Part shown: positions 10,786 to 22,668 of the stretch, in pieces | Numbering within the stretch: position 1 is the first letter of the stretch | How the letters are laid out: every line of letters begins with the position of its first letter | DNA from: Anomaloglossus baeobatrachus | Taxonomy: Eukaryota > Chordata > Amphibia > Anura > Aromobatidae | NCBI RefSeq assembly: GCF_048569485.1 | Contig: NC_134354.1 | Location: 447,849,786-447,913,785, forward strand | Direction: 5' to 3' | DNA: 64,000 nucleotides | Made by a program: the position numbers and the translations under genes | Notes under the pieces: model-generated | Told to the model about the DNA's origin: nothing | Databases searched by the model: none | What the model saw: the letters and a program-made list of their open reading frames with translations, nothing else

Positions 10786-11667
10786 AAGCTCTCCGGGAGA
10801 TGAACACCCCAGTTGTGAAGCCTGCTTCTGCGATAAACCTAAATCCCTTAACAGGGTGAAATCGCTCCACTAGGCCACGGTACCGCGGCACTCTGACCTG
10901 GTAGGTGGCATTCCTCAGGTGCTCCTTTTCTCATTTGGTGCGGGCAGCAATCTCCCGTCGTCGCTGTTCTCGGGTAGTGATTTCTAGGTGCAGCTTTTGC
11001 TGTTGTCTTTCCCAGTAGGGGGCGTCAGTGGCTGGCCTCGCCTCCTCTACAGGGACTGGCTTTAAGTGAACTCCCAGAGCCCCGGCAGCCGCCGGAATGC
11101 TGCGCAGTGGCGGAACCAACATCTCTTCAGGCTCCGCCTCCACTGTGATGGGCACAAACTCCGACTGGTCCGCAGCCGGGGTTGCAGAGTCCGGGTGCTC
11201 CATACCGGGATATGGGCCCGGTGAAGCGGCCGGGTCTGGTCAGGCCAGTGCTGGGACGAGCTGTGTCACGGCTTGATCTGGTCGTAAGGCCAGAGGGGTT
11301 GCAGCCTGCATTGCACGGACAGGGACTGGAGGTTCCGCTGCCAGTGTCGGGGGTAGTGGCTCGGCGTCCATCGAGGGTGGAAGTGGCGGTGTCTTGGTGC
11401 TTGCAACATTCGGGGGCAGACCGGATCACGCGGCCGGGTAGGCCGGATCAATCGGGACTGAGTAGCTACTTACTGCTCCTCGCGTGGGACCTCCATCTCA
11501 TGAGCCTGTACCTCCACAGCCAGACTCCTCATCTCTTCCCTCCAATGGTCCAGGATATACAGGAACTGCATCCGCATCCTCCTGAAAAGCTGCTCGGTCT
11601 CTTGCTTTATCCAGGTCGCAGTCCCAGGAGCAGCGCGCTCGAGTGACCAGTCCCTTGCTGCCGCCAT
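10786..11667 (-). pseudogene. Gag-side region of E2 with a cold-shock-like segment
   Basis: Fossil coding-like region after the leader. It opens at 11667 with MAAARDWSLERAAPG and a helical stretch (IKQETEQLFRRMRMQF), then a proline/glutamate-rich part near 11200-10990 with a charged helix (EITTREQRRREIAARTK). Further on the same strand (about 10905-10800) the translation contains VERFHPVKGFRFIAE and GVFISRRA, which resembles the RNP1 (K-G-F-x-F-I) and RNP2 (V-F-I-x) motifs of a cold-shock domain. I do not recognise a standard retroviral matrix, capsid or zinc knuckle here. Broken; the function is not assigned. Confidence 0.45.
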
Positions 11668-12004
11668 CTTGCCTCTGCAGTGTCCAGGAACTTAATGGCA
11701 GAGTCCTGGCGTCCCTGCTCCACTTCCACTGCTACATCCTGTCACGCCCCCTTGGTTTTCGTCGGCCAATCACTTTCGCGCAGGGGAACCCTGGGAGCTT
11801 CCTTTTCCGGCCACACTCTCAGGACAAAGGGCGGGGCTTCAGCTTCACGCTCTTTTGGTTGGGAAGATGGCGTTTTTGGCGCCAAAGATGGTGGAAAATG
11901 GTGGGAACTGGACTTTGACTACGCAGCTTGGATTTTCAAGGCGCACGTCACCCAGGTTAATGGGTCCAGTCCGAATCCTGTTCGTGACGCCAGGTAAATT
12001 TGAG

Positions 12005-13147
12005 GTGTTCCGCCTCTGCAGCGGTCGAACAACTCGGATCCCAGGGTCGCTGCTGTGGCTCGAGGGTCTCCGGATCCGGGGGCTTGCGGCCACTCAAATG
12101 TAAAAGGGGGGACTAATTACAGGGGATGAGAATTCGTGACACCACCCATGGTTCGCGGTAAGGGAGTATCGCCGCTGCCGATGGCAGTACCTGGGGGAGA
12201 TGGAGCGGGGCAGCCAGATGACGTTCCCTCCACTGGTAGGGGAGGCCCCGGGACTCTGGATGATGGTGGAGCGGGAGTGCGCAGGGCCAGTCGGAAGCAG
12301 GGGAGGATCATGTACTCACTCAGGCAGCATCGGTGATGGTGCAACCGCAAAGCAGACTCTGACAACATGGTGAACCAAGTCTCTGGGTGCCGCTGCCCTC
12401 TTGGGGGAGCCCAGCCGGGTATCCGTCCCCTGTAGTACTGCCGGGTGATCCGGAGCCTGCCTCTTTGCACAAATTTTGAAAGTGTCCTGGTGGCCAGTTG
12501 GCGTAAAGCTGTCCGGGCCCCGCTCCCTCCTGGTTGGTAGTGGAGCTGTGCTCTCAAGGGCTCATGCTTGGGATTTCTGTGGGCTGCATGGGTTGGAAAG
12601 CCCTATCCCCCTCGTTGCGCTAGTGCCCCTGATTTCTGAGCTTCTTGGGGACAGTCCATAAAGTCACTATCCTCCGCAGGTTAATTGCTGGGTTACCTGA
12701 AGCTACTCACCGAAGTAGGGTCCTGTACCCTGCTGTGCTTTCGGTCCTGGACCGATTATTAGACTCAGATGCCTCCCGTCCTCCAAGACCAGGTCTAGGC
12801 ACCCAGCCTCAATACCCTGCAACCGGGTCTCCAACTCCTCTGGCTCATACCCCCGTCTACGACCCAACGTGCCACAAACAGGGAACCACTACTCCCCAGC
12901 TCCTCACTTCTTGAGGGCTACAACTATTCTGCTTTACTTCCCTCCCATCTAGGTGGGCGGCCCCATTCCAGCTCAGCAGCCCACTGGTGTGCCTGACAGG
13001 GTGTGGTGTGAGGTGTGGTTGGGATTTTGGATGCTGATGGAGGCAGTACCACAGGTTGGGAACCCAGAACCATGAGGGGTTGAATACTGCACCAAGAATA
13101 GGAAGTGCAGTACCCTGTGACACTCTGAATAGTCCAGGGGCGTCACA
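12005..13147 (-). repeat. LTR of fragment E2
   Basis: A 1143-bp LTR, reading on the minus strand from TGTGACG to GGAACAC, homologous over its whole length to E1 (1138 bp). Shared blocks include the GTACTGCCTCCATCAGCATC stretch near 13050-13031 and the segment with CCCCTGTAA before its end. Confidence 0.75.
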
Positions 13148-14560
13148 CATATTAGACCACTTCCATGGCCGGTCGACAAAAAACTGTGTGGAAGCGGAAT
13201 TTTCTTAGTGCACATCCAGTCCCCTGGCACTTCTCTGGTCCTCTGTGGAGCCAACAAGGAACACAGTCCCCCTATCATTAGAAATCTGCTGTACTTTCTT
13301 AGAAAATGTAGTAGATCACATCATATATCTTCCTTCCCGGGACCCTTAACAACCATATACGATAACCCATCGTTCCCAGTAGGTGCACAGAAGCAGGTTT
13401 TCCTACACAAGTCAAGGGCTGAGCACCTGATTATATCGGACTTCATATCTTAAACAGGTATTAGACCTTTACAAGACTTTTATCCTAGGGGAAAAGCCTC
13501 TGTGGATGCTTGGTTCCTTCAAAGGCAAATAGGTAGTTTTATTAGATCCTTGCCACGCCAAGCTGTTTTTTGCCCGCATACCGCATTTGAGAACCTTTTT
13601 TATACAGGACCCTCCAGACCATACCGTGTCACTATTGTATAAGATACTTCGGAAAGGCATGTCTGGGGCAAGCAGCGATAAGCCTCCCTTCTTGACTAGA
13701 TGGGAATGAGACTTAGACAGAAGCTTCTCTGCGGAGGAGTGTGCCAAAATATATCAGTTTACTCATAAGTCCTCCCCTTGTATGCTCTCACAGGAGAGGA
13801 ATTACAAGGTTCTGTCTAGATGGCACAGGTGCCCTGCAGCTATCGGCGCCATGTTGCCTCTGGCTTCGGACGTATGCTGGAGATGCCTAAAGGAGAAGGG
13901 CACATATCTGCACGCATGGTGGTCATGTCCACAAAATAAAACATTTTTATGATGGAGCCATTAATTTAGCCAACAAACTATCTCTATTTCCTGTGGCGTC
14001 GACACTGGAGCTGGCAATGCTATCCCTAGGGGAGTTCTCTTTCTCCAGGTACAACAAGGGCTTACTTAGACATATACTGTCCGCGGCTAGGAGGCTGATC
14101 CTGAGGTACTGGAGACAGGAAAAGTCTCCATCACGTTCTGAACTGGTGTTGGAAAATAACAACATATTCAGGATGGAAGATTTGATAGGCTAGACCTCTG
14201 ATACGTATGACAAGGTATTTGACACGTGGTTGCCCTGGATTATGTTCCGGGACTCCCCAGACATGGCTGAATGGCTGAACTCATAGAGGTCAGATAGCTT
14301 AACTCTCCTCTTGTCAGTAGAACTCTTTTTCAGAACGTCATGTGTTGTCTTGGATTGGGGTGGTCATGCGGACGAGACTCAACTTGTTTCCTTTTTTTCT
14401 TCTCCCTTTACCTCTCTATCTATACTTTCCCTTCCATTTTTCTTTTCTTCCCCTTCCCTTTTTGTTTTGCTTTTTCTATTTGTCTAATAATGTGTTTTTT
14501 TGTATAAAGCTCTGCAAATTTAACAGGGAACTGTTTATTAAAGCCTATAAAGAAAAAACT

Positions 14561-15339
14561 AAAACACATATTGTAAAGCAATAGTTTTTATTATTGCAGA
14601 AAAGGATTTTTTAAAAGAAAAACATGAAAATAAGAAGGGTAGAGAAAATGTACAGTGAATGAATAACCATAAATTGGTCACAAGTCAAAAATAAGGCAAG
14701 TAGACATGGGATGTGCCAATGGTCAATACATAAGATACAGTAAAAAATGTAAATACTGGCGAAATTATATAGAGAAGGTCAGGTTAATGTGGTATAAACT
14801 ATCCATTCCTAACAAATCAGTATTGAAGACATGCATAAAGTGCCAAGTGCTTAAGAGGAATAAATAAATAAATAATTAATAATTATGTACAAAAAGGAAC
14901 CTGGACTAGTCCACATTGATCCTCTCCATGCACAAGAGAGTATACTATATGGTGATCCAACATTAAACAGACATAGTAGTCAATAAATAGGAAAATATAA
15001 TAATACGCTCAGTATAGTAAATTAATCAAAAAGAAGATATATGGCATAAATTAACATGAATTAATTCAGATGAAAGGCTAAAATAGTAATAGATAAATAT
15101 AAGGTGCACAGTGCACTGTATACTATATAGAACTAAATTCAATCATAAGCCATTTTTGCATAATGAAGCATATTATATGGCATATATGCTGAGCACATTA
15201 CATATAAGGAAACCATATAGAGAAGGCACCACATAAGAAGTATTTAAATGGCACCTATAGTATTATAGTATGCATTGATACATCACAATACATTCAATAT
15301 GAAAGATTACATACCAGGGACCACAGGGGAGCTTCAAGG
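14561..15339. other. AT-rich noncoding segment
   Basis: Between the LINE A tail and the Gypsy relic. AT-rich, with many short ATA/TAT runs and no open frame, inverted repeat or known element that I can see. Confidence 0.5.
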
Positions 15340-15882
15340 CGTCTATCGTCAGTGTGTCTCTTCCTGCAGTTGGAGAAGCGCTCCAGGGTGGACTTGGTCT
15401 CTACTCAGATGTCGGAGGACTTCATGAGGTTATCAGCTGCAGGGTTGCCAGGAGAACACACCACAGGACACGGAACTTTGGGTTGCTGACCATAAACCAC
15501 CTGGAACGGGGATTTGGTGGAGGACTCACTCACATGATTGTTATAGGAGAACTCGACCCATGGAAGGAGCTTGACCCAGTTGCTGTGGTGTTCATCCACA
15601 AAGTGGCGAAGATAGTTTGTCAGGACTTGGTTAACGCGCTCCATTTGGCCATTAGACTGTGGGCAATAGGCTGAAGAAAAGTCTAAAGCGACATCCAGCA
15701 TCTTGCAGACAGCTCTCCTGAACTGAGCTGTTAACTGGACAAGATGGACGGGGCAAGATAGACGGACAAGATGTGGAGGGACAAGCCGTGTAAGTGGAAG
15801 ATGTGCTGGATGAACAACTCAGCGAGAATTGGAGCGGATTGTAACCCGGTGAGTGGCGTGAAGTCGACCAGCTTGGAGAATA
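15340..15882 (-). mobile_element. Gypsy integrase relic
   Basis: Minus-strand fossil fragment of a Gypsy pol gene. The translation has SSAYCPQSNGQMERVNQVL and LPWVEFSYNNHVSES, closely matching the integrase core of the whole Gypsy element at 38772-44527, and upstream a FSKLVDFTPL-type segment ending in HIFHLHG near 15800. No LTRs attached. Broken; it abuts the 5'-truncated LINE B at about 15882. Confidence 0.8.
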
Positions 15883-17157
15883 GGGTTGTCCACTCTCGCC
15901 ACTGTTATATGTGTTGACCATGGAGTTCCTCGCTGAGGTGATCAGATCTAACCAGTCTATCAGGGGACTGTCTGTTAGGGGTGTGGAGCATAAGTTGGCT
16001 CTTTTTGCTGATGACCTGCTCCTTTACATCACGTCTCCGGTCACCACACCAAATCTGATATCGGAGTTTTCTGGCTTTGGTCGCCTCAGCAATTTCAAGG
16101 TGAATTCACATAAATCTGAAATCCTTAATGTAACTATGCCGCCCCAATTGGTGTCGCAACTCCGTAGCTCCTTATCATACAAATGGGCCGCGGAATCTCT
16201 TACCTATCTGGGTATTAAAATATCTAAGGACCTGAATAGTCTTCCACGTCTGAACTTCCACAAGGCGATCCATTCTATTGAACAGGATATATCAAAATGG
16301 AACAAGCTGAACCTTTCCTGGTTTGGCAGGATCAATGCGGTCAAGATGGACCTTTTGCCCTGTCTTTTATACTTTTTTCAGGCTCTTCCCATTTGCCTTC
16401 CGGCCTCCTACTTTTCCAGACTTAAGACTCTGATAAATAAATTTGTCTGGGCCAACAAAAGATCCCGCACCTCCTATCAGATTTTGCGTAGAACTAGAGT
16501 AAATGGCAGGGCAGGTTTACCTTACTTCCTGCTCTACAGTTTTGCGGCCTTGGGAACCTGTATTTTGTATCTCTTCCATAACAGAGGAGAGAAGTGTTGG
16601 GTGAATATCAAGTATAACAAGATAGACAATGGCCCATTGGCTGAGATTTGGTTGCCAGAAAACATTCCTAACTCCGTGCGAGAGACATCGTTTCTGGTAC
16701 TGAATTTGTCTAGGTGGGTCAGGAGAAATTTGGAAGTGATTAAGCTAACCACTATCCCTGGTCTGCTCACTCCACTTTGCGGAAACCCGGGGTTTCCAGC
16801 AGGTGTATCTGGCCAATCCATATTTCACAAGAAGAAACAAAATCATGCCATGGTCAAAGACTACATAGACAACTCAGAGGTTAGATCTCTATCATCTCTT
16901 TTCTGAGAAGCACTGGTTCCTCCCGGGGCTTGGTTTTTATACAAGCAGGTGAAAAGCTATATCAGTTCTTTAACCCCAAGAGACAATATTTTTAGACCTC
17001 CTACTGCTTTTGAACAGCTTTGCTTGGATAGGTACCCTCCTGCCCATCCGGTCTCATTGCTGTACAACCTGTTTCTGGATATGGTGACTACTAGAGGTTC
17101 ACAACTTCTTTGCTTCACCAAATGGGAGGAGGATCTGGGGAGACGCCTTTCTGAGGG

Positions 17158-17317
17158 TGTTGAGGACAAGAATTGAGTATACAAAAATACTTAATGCAGC
17201 CATTTCATAGACTCAGGTATATAGTCTAGCAGATGTGAACTAACACACATATTTGTGAATGCTTTTGTTTCTTACTAACATGTATATTGCATATTCAGTG
17301 CATTTTCCTTAGACACA

Positions 17318-17363
<46 letters not shown>

Positions 17364-17724
17364 ATATATACCAGCACATGTAATTGTAAAGATGGCTGCC
17401 ATTTCCTGTTTTGCACATGGGACGATGGACAAAAGAAATTCCTGGAGTCTGGACTGTCCAATCGAAGGGAGGATATGCAGATCCTATACGTCATGAAGCC
17501 CCGACCTACAATACTTGATTGGACTAAAACTTTTGTTTACACCCCTTTTACTTCGTGGTCTAGCTGTCCAAGAATAAAGATTTCAGTTTTGCCTCAGCTT
17601 CTGTCGTGTGAGGGAGTTTTATAATTGATTTAATTATTTTTCTTTCTCGTTGTGCAGACACGATATTTTAATTTGGAACAACGGTCAGATCGAAAAGGGA
17701 TCACTTGTATCCCATCCCTTAACA
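17158..17724 (+). repeat. 5' LTR of the noncoding LTR element
   Basis: 567 bp, TGTTGAGG to CTTAACA. Contains a (TA)n tract (about 17319-17357) and AAGAATAAAGATTTCAG, a likely polyadenylation signal, near 17570. Confidence 0.85.
17319..17357. repeat. (TA)n microsatellite
   Basis: About 19 TA units in the 5' LTR. Confidence 0.95.
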
Positions 17725-17726
17725 GT

Positions 17727-17744
17727 TGGAGGCACTGCTGAGAT
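17727..17744 (+). other. Primer-binding-site-like sequence
   Basis: TGGAGGCACTGCTGAGAT starts two bases after the 5' LTR, where LTR elements keep the tRNA primer site. I do not assign the tRNA. Confidence 0.5.
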
Positions 17745-18169
17745 CAACCGTAAGAAAGATTGGCCGAACGTCTATCTCGGATCCAGGGGATCGTTTCCTA
17801 GTACCCGGAGGCCGCCGAAACAGAGTTGATCACTCAAAAATCGCAGGTGAGTGTCATATATAATGTATGTGATGGTTACCTGCGATTCGGCGGTCTGTGG
17901 AGAGAGGTATGATCTCTGAACTGAGGAAAGGGTTGACGCTATTGACCCTTAGCGGGCCTGAATCTTTCGCCGGTAGTTTAAGAACAAAGAGACGGACCCA
18001 GACCCCATAGCGTCATAAGGTCCGTGGGTCATACGATCTGACCGTCTGTTTTTATTGCTAGTTGTGAACGGAGTTCTTAGCTTCATAGATAGCTTGTAGA
18101 TTCTACGCTCTGATTTAGTTCTCAAAGAAGTTGATTGTTTGTTACTGTTCATATAGGGCTCAGTAATAC

Positions 18170-18990
18170 ACAAAAAGGAGGGGGGTCAGTTCCCCACTGG
18201 CTACTTGAGCAGGGACAGACTGCAACTCTACGTCCCTGTATTTCTCCACTAAGAGGAAAGCAAGAAAAAGGTGGGGGTCACTCGCTCACGCAGCTACATT
18301 CTTTCGCTGAGAGGGCAGCATTAAGGGGGGTCAGTGTGTGTTGGCCATTGCCCACCGGCTGCTTGAGACAGAGATAGAGCGGAGATCGAATTACGCAGCC
18401 TGCATTTCTATACTGTGAACAAAGGAAACGAGGGGGGGTTAGTGAATTACCCATCCCTGCTAGAAGTGAAGAGGCAGAGACAGCGCAGCTCTTTGGAGTG
18501 AGGAGAAAGGAGGGGTCAGTGGGCTAACATACAGGAGGTGGCTGCAGCCTTTGTGTAGCAAAAAGCAAACGAAGGAGTTGTAATGATTTGAAAGAAAGAC
18601 AAGTGATATTTTGGTTTGGATTGGAACAGAAACTAACGGGTTCATGCGTTTTTCAGTATTTTACAGTTCAGTTTCTTTTTGAACAGAAGTATGAGAACTA
18701 GCGATTCCCCTGTGTTGCAGATGACACAGCCACTGTTTATTAAATATTAAATATTGAATAGATAATAAACGAGGCGGGAAGGGTTCTGGTAATTTAAAGT
18801 GGAATTAGCGTATTCCCTTGCGTTTTAGACGCATGTCACTGTTTGCGTTCGATACACAGACGAGGCGGGACAGAATTTAATTTTGGTTAAGTTAAAGGTG
18901 CTGGAATTAGCGTATTCTCCTGCGTATTAGACGCGAGTCATTGTCTGCGCATTACAAACGCGGACGAGGCAAGAAAGAATTCCGTTGGAG
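18170..18990 (+). repeat. Degenerate tandem repeats in the LTR-element leader
   Basis: Two kinds. At 18175-18540 a series of units of roughly 100-130 bp, each with a GGGGGGTCAGTG-like core. At 18800-18985 two copies of about 100 bp with GGAATTAGCGTATTC and GACGAGGC. No open frame. Confidence 0.6.
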
Positions 18991-20049
18991 CCGGCCGGCC
19001 CAATTAGAGCACTGTATACTCTGTTCAAGAAGAGATTGTTTTTAGTAGGAGCTGAGAATGCTGTCGCCCTAGTTACAAAAAAAAAGAGCGGAAAAATATA
19101 TGAGATTGTAAAAGGTTGTGTAAAATCGTTGGACTACCACTAGATGGCAGGCTGCAACCCATGTACTGAAGTTCAGATTAATCTCCAGTGATGGTATACT
19201 GGAGGACAGGGACCCTATTCACTATGTGTTGCTGTTTGTAGAATCACTAAATGTCTTTCTCTAGCTGTGCCTCATTGTTTTCCTTTAGAAGTCAACATAT
19301 CTGGTACTAATTAAATTTTTTCTTTGTATGCTGGAAGGCAAATTGGTTTATAGGCACTAAAAGTATCCCTGGTTCACTAGGTAGTTCCAGCCACTCCCAG
19401 TACACCCAGGGAGTCACAATATGAATGCTACACCCGGAAGTCAGGTGCCTGGAACTTCCTGTGGCAGCCGTCTTGCTACACCCACTGATGGCAGTACACC
19501 TCATAAGCCACACCCCTCGCAATGGCTCTTTGTTCAAAGCTCTCCACCCATCCCCGGTGGGAGGTGTTCTCTGGTATATATGACTAACACATTTGAATAA
19601 GTATAAAACAGTATATTTGTTTACTCAGCTATCCCATAAATGCAAGTCAAAGATAAGTAAGTGAAACTTTTACAGAATTGATGAATAGAAAGATATCTGT
19701 TCATATAAAATCAATTGGTATTTTAGAAGTCCTGCAGCATTATATCATAAAATAAAATAGAGGAAGGTAAATATATATGTATATATCTTTGTACTGTGTT
19801 AGTTAATTTAAAACAAAAATTGTAAACGACTTACCCCCACTGATGTTAAAATGTATCAAATCCATTTGTAAAAAGAAATAAGGAAAAATGTATAATGCAT
19901 CCAATGTAGATATGGGAAATGGATGTGTTCACTGCTACGTCTTTGTTATAACAAAGGATGCGTTTTTTTCTTCTTCCTCTCTCGCTGTTAAGAGATAAGG
20001 ATGGAATGTGTCTTTCCCCAATAGTGACGTAAGTTTGGTTTAACCCTTA

Positions 20050-20472
20050 AGGCCCCTTTACACACTGAAACTTTCTAGCGATCCCACCAGCGATCCCAAC
20101 CTGGCCGGGATCGCTAAAGTCTCTGGTGAGCTGTCAAACAGGCAAACCTGGCCAACGACGCAACAGCGATCCGGACCTGCAGAACGACCTAGCTAGTTAT
20201 TGAGGACGTTGTAAAGCAGCTTTTTGAAAGGGAAGTCGCTAACGAAGTCGCTGTAAAGTCCCCTTTACACACTAAAACTTTGCTGCACAGCGGGAAACAA
20301 AGGACCAAAGAATGGTCCTGAACGATTTGTAGCGATCACAACTTCACAGCAGGGGCCAGGTCGCTGATGTGTTTCACACACTGCAATGTCGCTGGGGAGG
20401 TCGCTATAACGTCACAAAACCGGTGACGTTACAGCGATGTCGTTTGCGATGTTGCCGTGTGTAAAGCCACCT
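20050..20472. mobile_element. PIF/Harbinger-like MITE, TTA site
   Basis: Ends AGGCCCCTTTACACAC and, on the other strand, AGGTGGCTTTACACAC; flanked by TTA (20047-20049 and 20473-20475). A second copy of the left end (AGTCCCCTTTACACACT) lies inside at about 20257, so the element carries a partial tandem duplication of its terminus. Confidence 0.75.
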
Positions 20473-22668
20473 TTAGAGTTCAGGATTTCCCATTTTTAGT
20501 TTACTGCTTATACCTGAACAGGGAATATTAGATTTCATGGGATGTGCGATTTAATTTCTGTGTTGTTTTGTTTTTTAATGGCGATTTATTCAAACAATAT
20601 ATTTTTATTTTGTGACTCTATCACCTTTTCACGATTATTTCTAAACAATTTATATATTTTTGCAGGTAAGTTGCCCAGTCATAGCTGTCATTTAATCACG
20701 TCTCAGTTATTTCTATTATAAAAGGTTTTTCTTTTCTTTATGGATACAGTGTTGTTTATTGTAAGGTTTTAAACTTCCCCAGCAATGTATATTGTTGTAA
20801 GATATCCGTTATTTTCAGTATTTGTCCAATTTAAGTTTTAGTATGTAGCTAATTTATTACCTGCTGTTTTATTTTTCGTTTAGGGAATACCAGTATAAAA
20901 ACTCTGAATTTTGCCATATTGGTAAATAAAGAATTAAACAAGGGGGGAAAAAGGTATTAGTTATATTCTCCAGTTTCTTCGAGGGTGCAGCAGGCATATT
21001 AGATAGGTTTTGAAGCTGACCTTTTTCCCATAGGCTATGTTTATTAGATTACTATGAGGTATATCTGTTAACTGAAATGGGAAAAATCTTGTCTTATATG
21101 TTTATTTGTTTATTTAGTATTTTCAGTCATGTGAAGTATAGATGACCACTAACTGTATTATGGTCAGAGTTAAAGTTATAAGAATGATCTAATCTATATT
21201 TCTTTTAGTTTTGTTTTTATAGATGAAACCAGATGGTGGTCGATTCTGCACTGGCTATGCTACACGTTACACAACATGAGGTAGTTAAATTCAACCACTT
21301 CCTCCAATTCTATGGGTACAGGAGGCAGTGCCGCATTAAATGCCTCTCTAGATGGGTAGAACAGGAGTGGGTAAGAGTCTTTAGAGGTGTTTGTAGGTTG
21401 TAGATTTTTTTCCTGTTGTCAAATGAATTAGGTATGCTGAAGAGAAAGTCTAGATCTGAGCTGATGGAATTGGATGGAGATCCCTGCACAGGTGCAGCTG
21501 ACCAAGAAGCAGTGAACGGGCCTAGAGTTGAGAGTCTTTCACCAATATCGACCATGCCTCGGTGACACCTGTCACATCGTTAGTGACTTTTGTCACTCCT
21601 TGTGTTCTTAAATCCCTACAGGAACAAGCGATACAACAAGGAATGGAGTGTGACATGCAGGGAGCCAGCTGACTGAGGAAGGACTGTGGACAAAGGGTGG
21701 TAAGCTTTCTCTGCCATGAGAGCTCTTCTTAATGATGGCCCAGGTAACATCTGTGAAAGACAATTGTCAGTGTGTGCTTTGGTGACGCCAGGGTTCAGTA
21801 CCCAGGTGGGCAGATTCACCCAGTCTTGTAAGACATGTGCCTAAAACGAAGTGAGAAAAAACTGTAAAGAGTCCGTAGAAAGACCCTGCACCTACTCTAC
21901 CCATTTTTAGAAACTGCAAACTGATTATAGATGTATACCATGAACACGTTGTATGCAAGTCTGTGCGTGTTGTGTAAATTTCTCTTCAGGTTTGGTCAGA
22001 GGCATTCCAGTGCAGAAAACGACATTATTGTTGAGAAGCACATGAAGTTGGTATGTAAAGTGTTTACAAAAAGTGTATATTTTATAGAAAAGTGGAAACT
22101 GGCAAATCGTGTACAAAATGTATGTTTTGGTTTTTTTTCATAATAAACAGGTCTTTATGTAAGATATTTGTTGGTTTAGCACAGACATGTATATTTTTAT
22201 ATAATTGACTGAATAGTGTGATAAACAGGTGTATTTTCCAATTCCAGATCTTAAATCAGAGCTATTAGCATATGGTTTTCGGTCTGGAGACTGATTGATC
22301 CTAAAGGACAAGCGAGAAAGAGCCATGAGTCAACACTAGAGTAGCCGATCCAACCGCAGAAAAATCTATGGATCCACACCTCGCATTGCAGAAGGGTTGA
22401 TCAACCAGAGCTGCGCTGAGCATTCTGCTCATACTTATCCTTTTCAGAAAACCCTGTACAGTCTTAGACCAGTATTGCCAGAACAGTTAGAAGAGAGGAC
22501 TTAGAGAACCTTGAGACATGGGAAAGTCCAACTACAAAGGGTGAGGACTCGCCTAGGAGTCCTTGGTCTCAAACCGGTGAAGAAAACCCCTTTCCCCTTT
22601 CCGCCCATGTTTCAACGTTCAGTTAGGCAGGTTTTTCAACAGATCTTTCTACCTCTCTTCCTAGAAGA

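Larger units (their letters stand above)
10786..13147 (-). mobile_element. LTR-element fragment E2: one LTR plus leader and gag-side sequence
   Basis: Minus-strand fossil. From 13147 downwards: LTR (13147-12005, starting TGTGACGCCCCTGG), a primer-binding-site-like TGGCGTCACGAACAGGA (11992-11976), a leader, and a gag-side coding-like region (11667-10786). No pol, no second LTR. It sits in LINE A ORF2 with loss of some LINE sequence. Broken, with several breaks. Same LTR family as solo LTR E1, in opposite orientation. Confidence 0.7.
8316..14285 (+). pseudogene. LINE A ORF2 (endonuclease/reverse transcriptase), deleted and interrupted
   Basis: ORF2 relic. It starts at 8316 with MDRLQFCSFNVKGFNQPE, the first endonuclease block, and jumps at about 8369 straight to KLALFADDILLY, the reverse-transcriptase catalytic FADD box, so nearly all the endonuclease and the first half of the RT are deleted. 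The DD37E element follows. The segment 10562-10785 carries SNFKINSYKLEMLN and YLGIKL; after insert E2 the 3' third resumes at about 13150 and runs to 14285, ending with the LINE zinc-knuckle-like CWRCLKEKGTYLHAWW stretch near 13885. Several further frame changes are present. Comparison with LINE B shows where pieces are missing. Confidence 0.8.
4336..14560 (+). mobile_element. LINE A: L1/Tx1-type LINE with four nested insertions
   Basis: One LINE spread over 10 kb. Its own sequence is at 4336-4704, 5848-6839, about 7904-8404, 10503-10785 and 13148-14560. It opens with GGGGGGGCGTGGC (5' UTR start), then ORF1, a spacer, ORF2 start at 8316, ORF2 middle and 3' end, and an A-rich tail near 14550. 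Insertions: solo LTR E1 (AAGTA duplication), LTR-like E3, a DD37E transposon with a MITE inside it, and inverted LTR fragment E2. The LINE itself also has a large internal ORF2 deletion near 8369 and lost roughly 200-300 bases at the E2 site. Confidence 0.8.
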
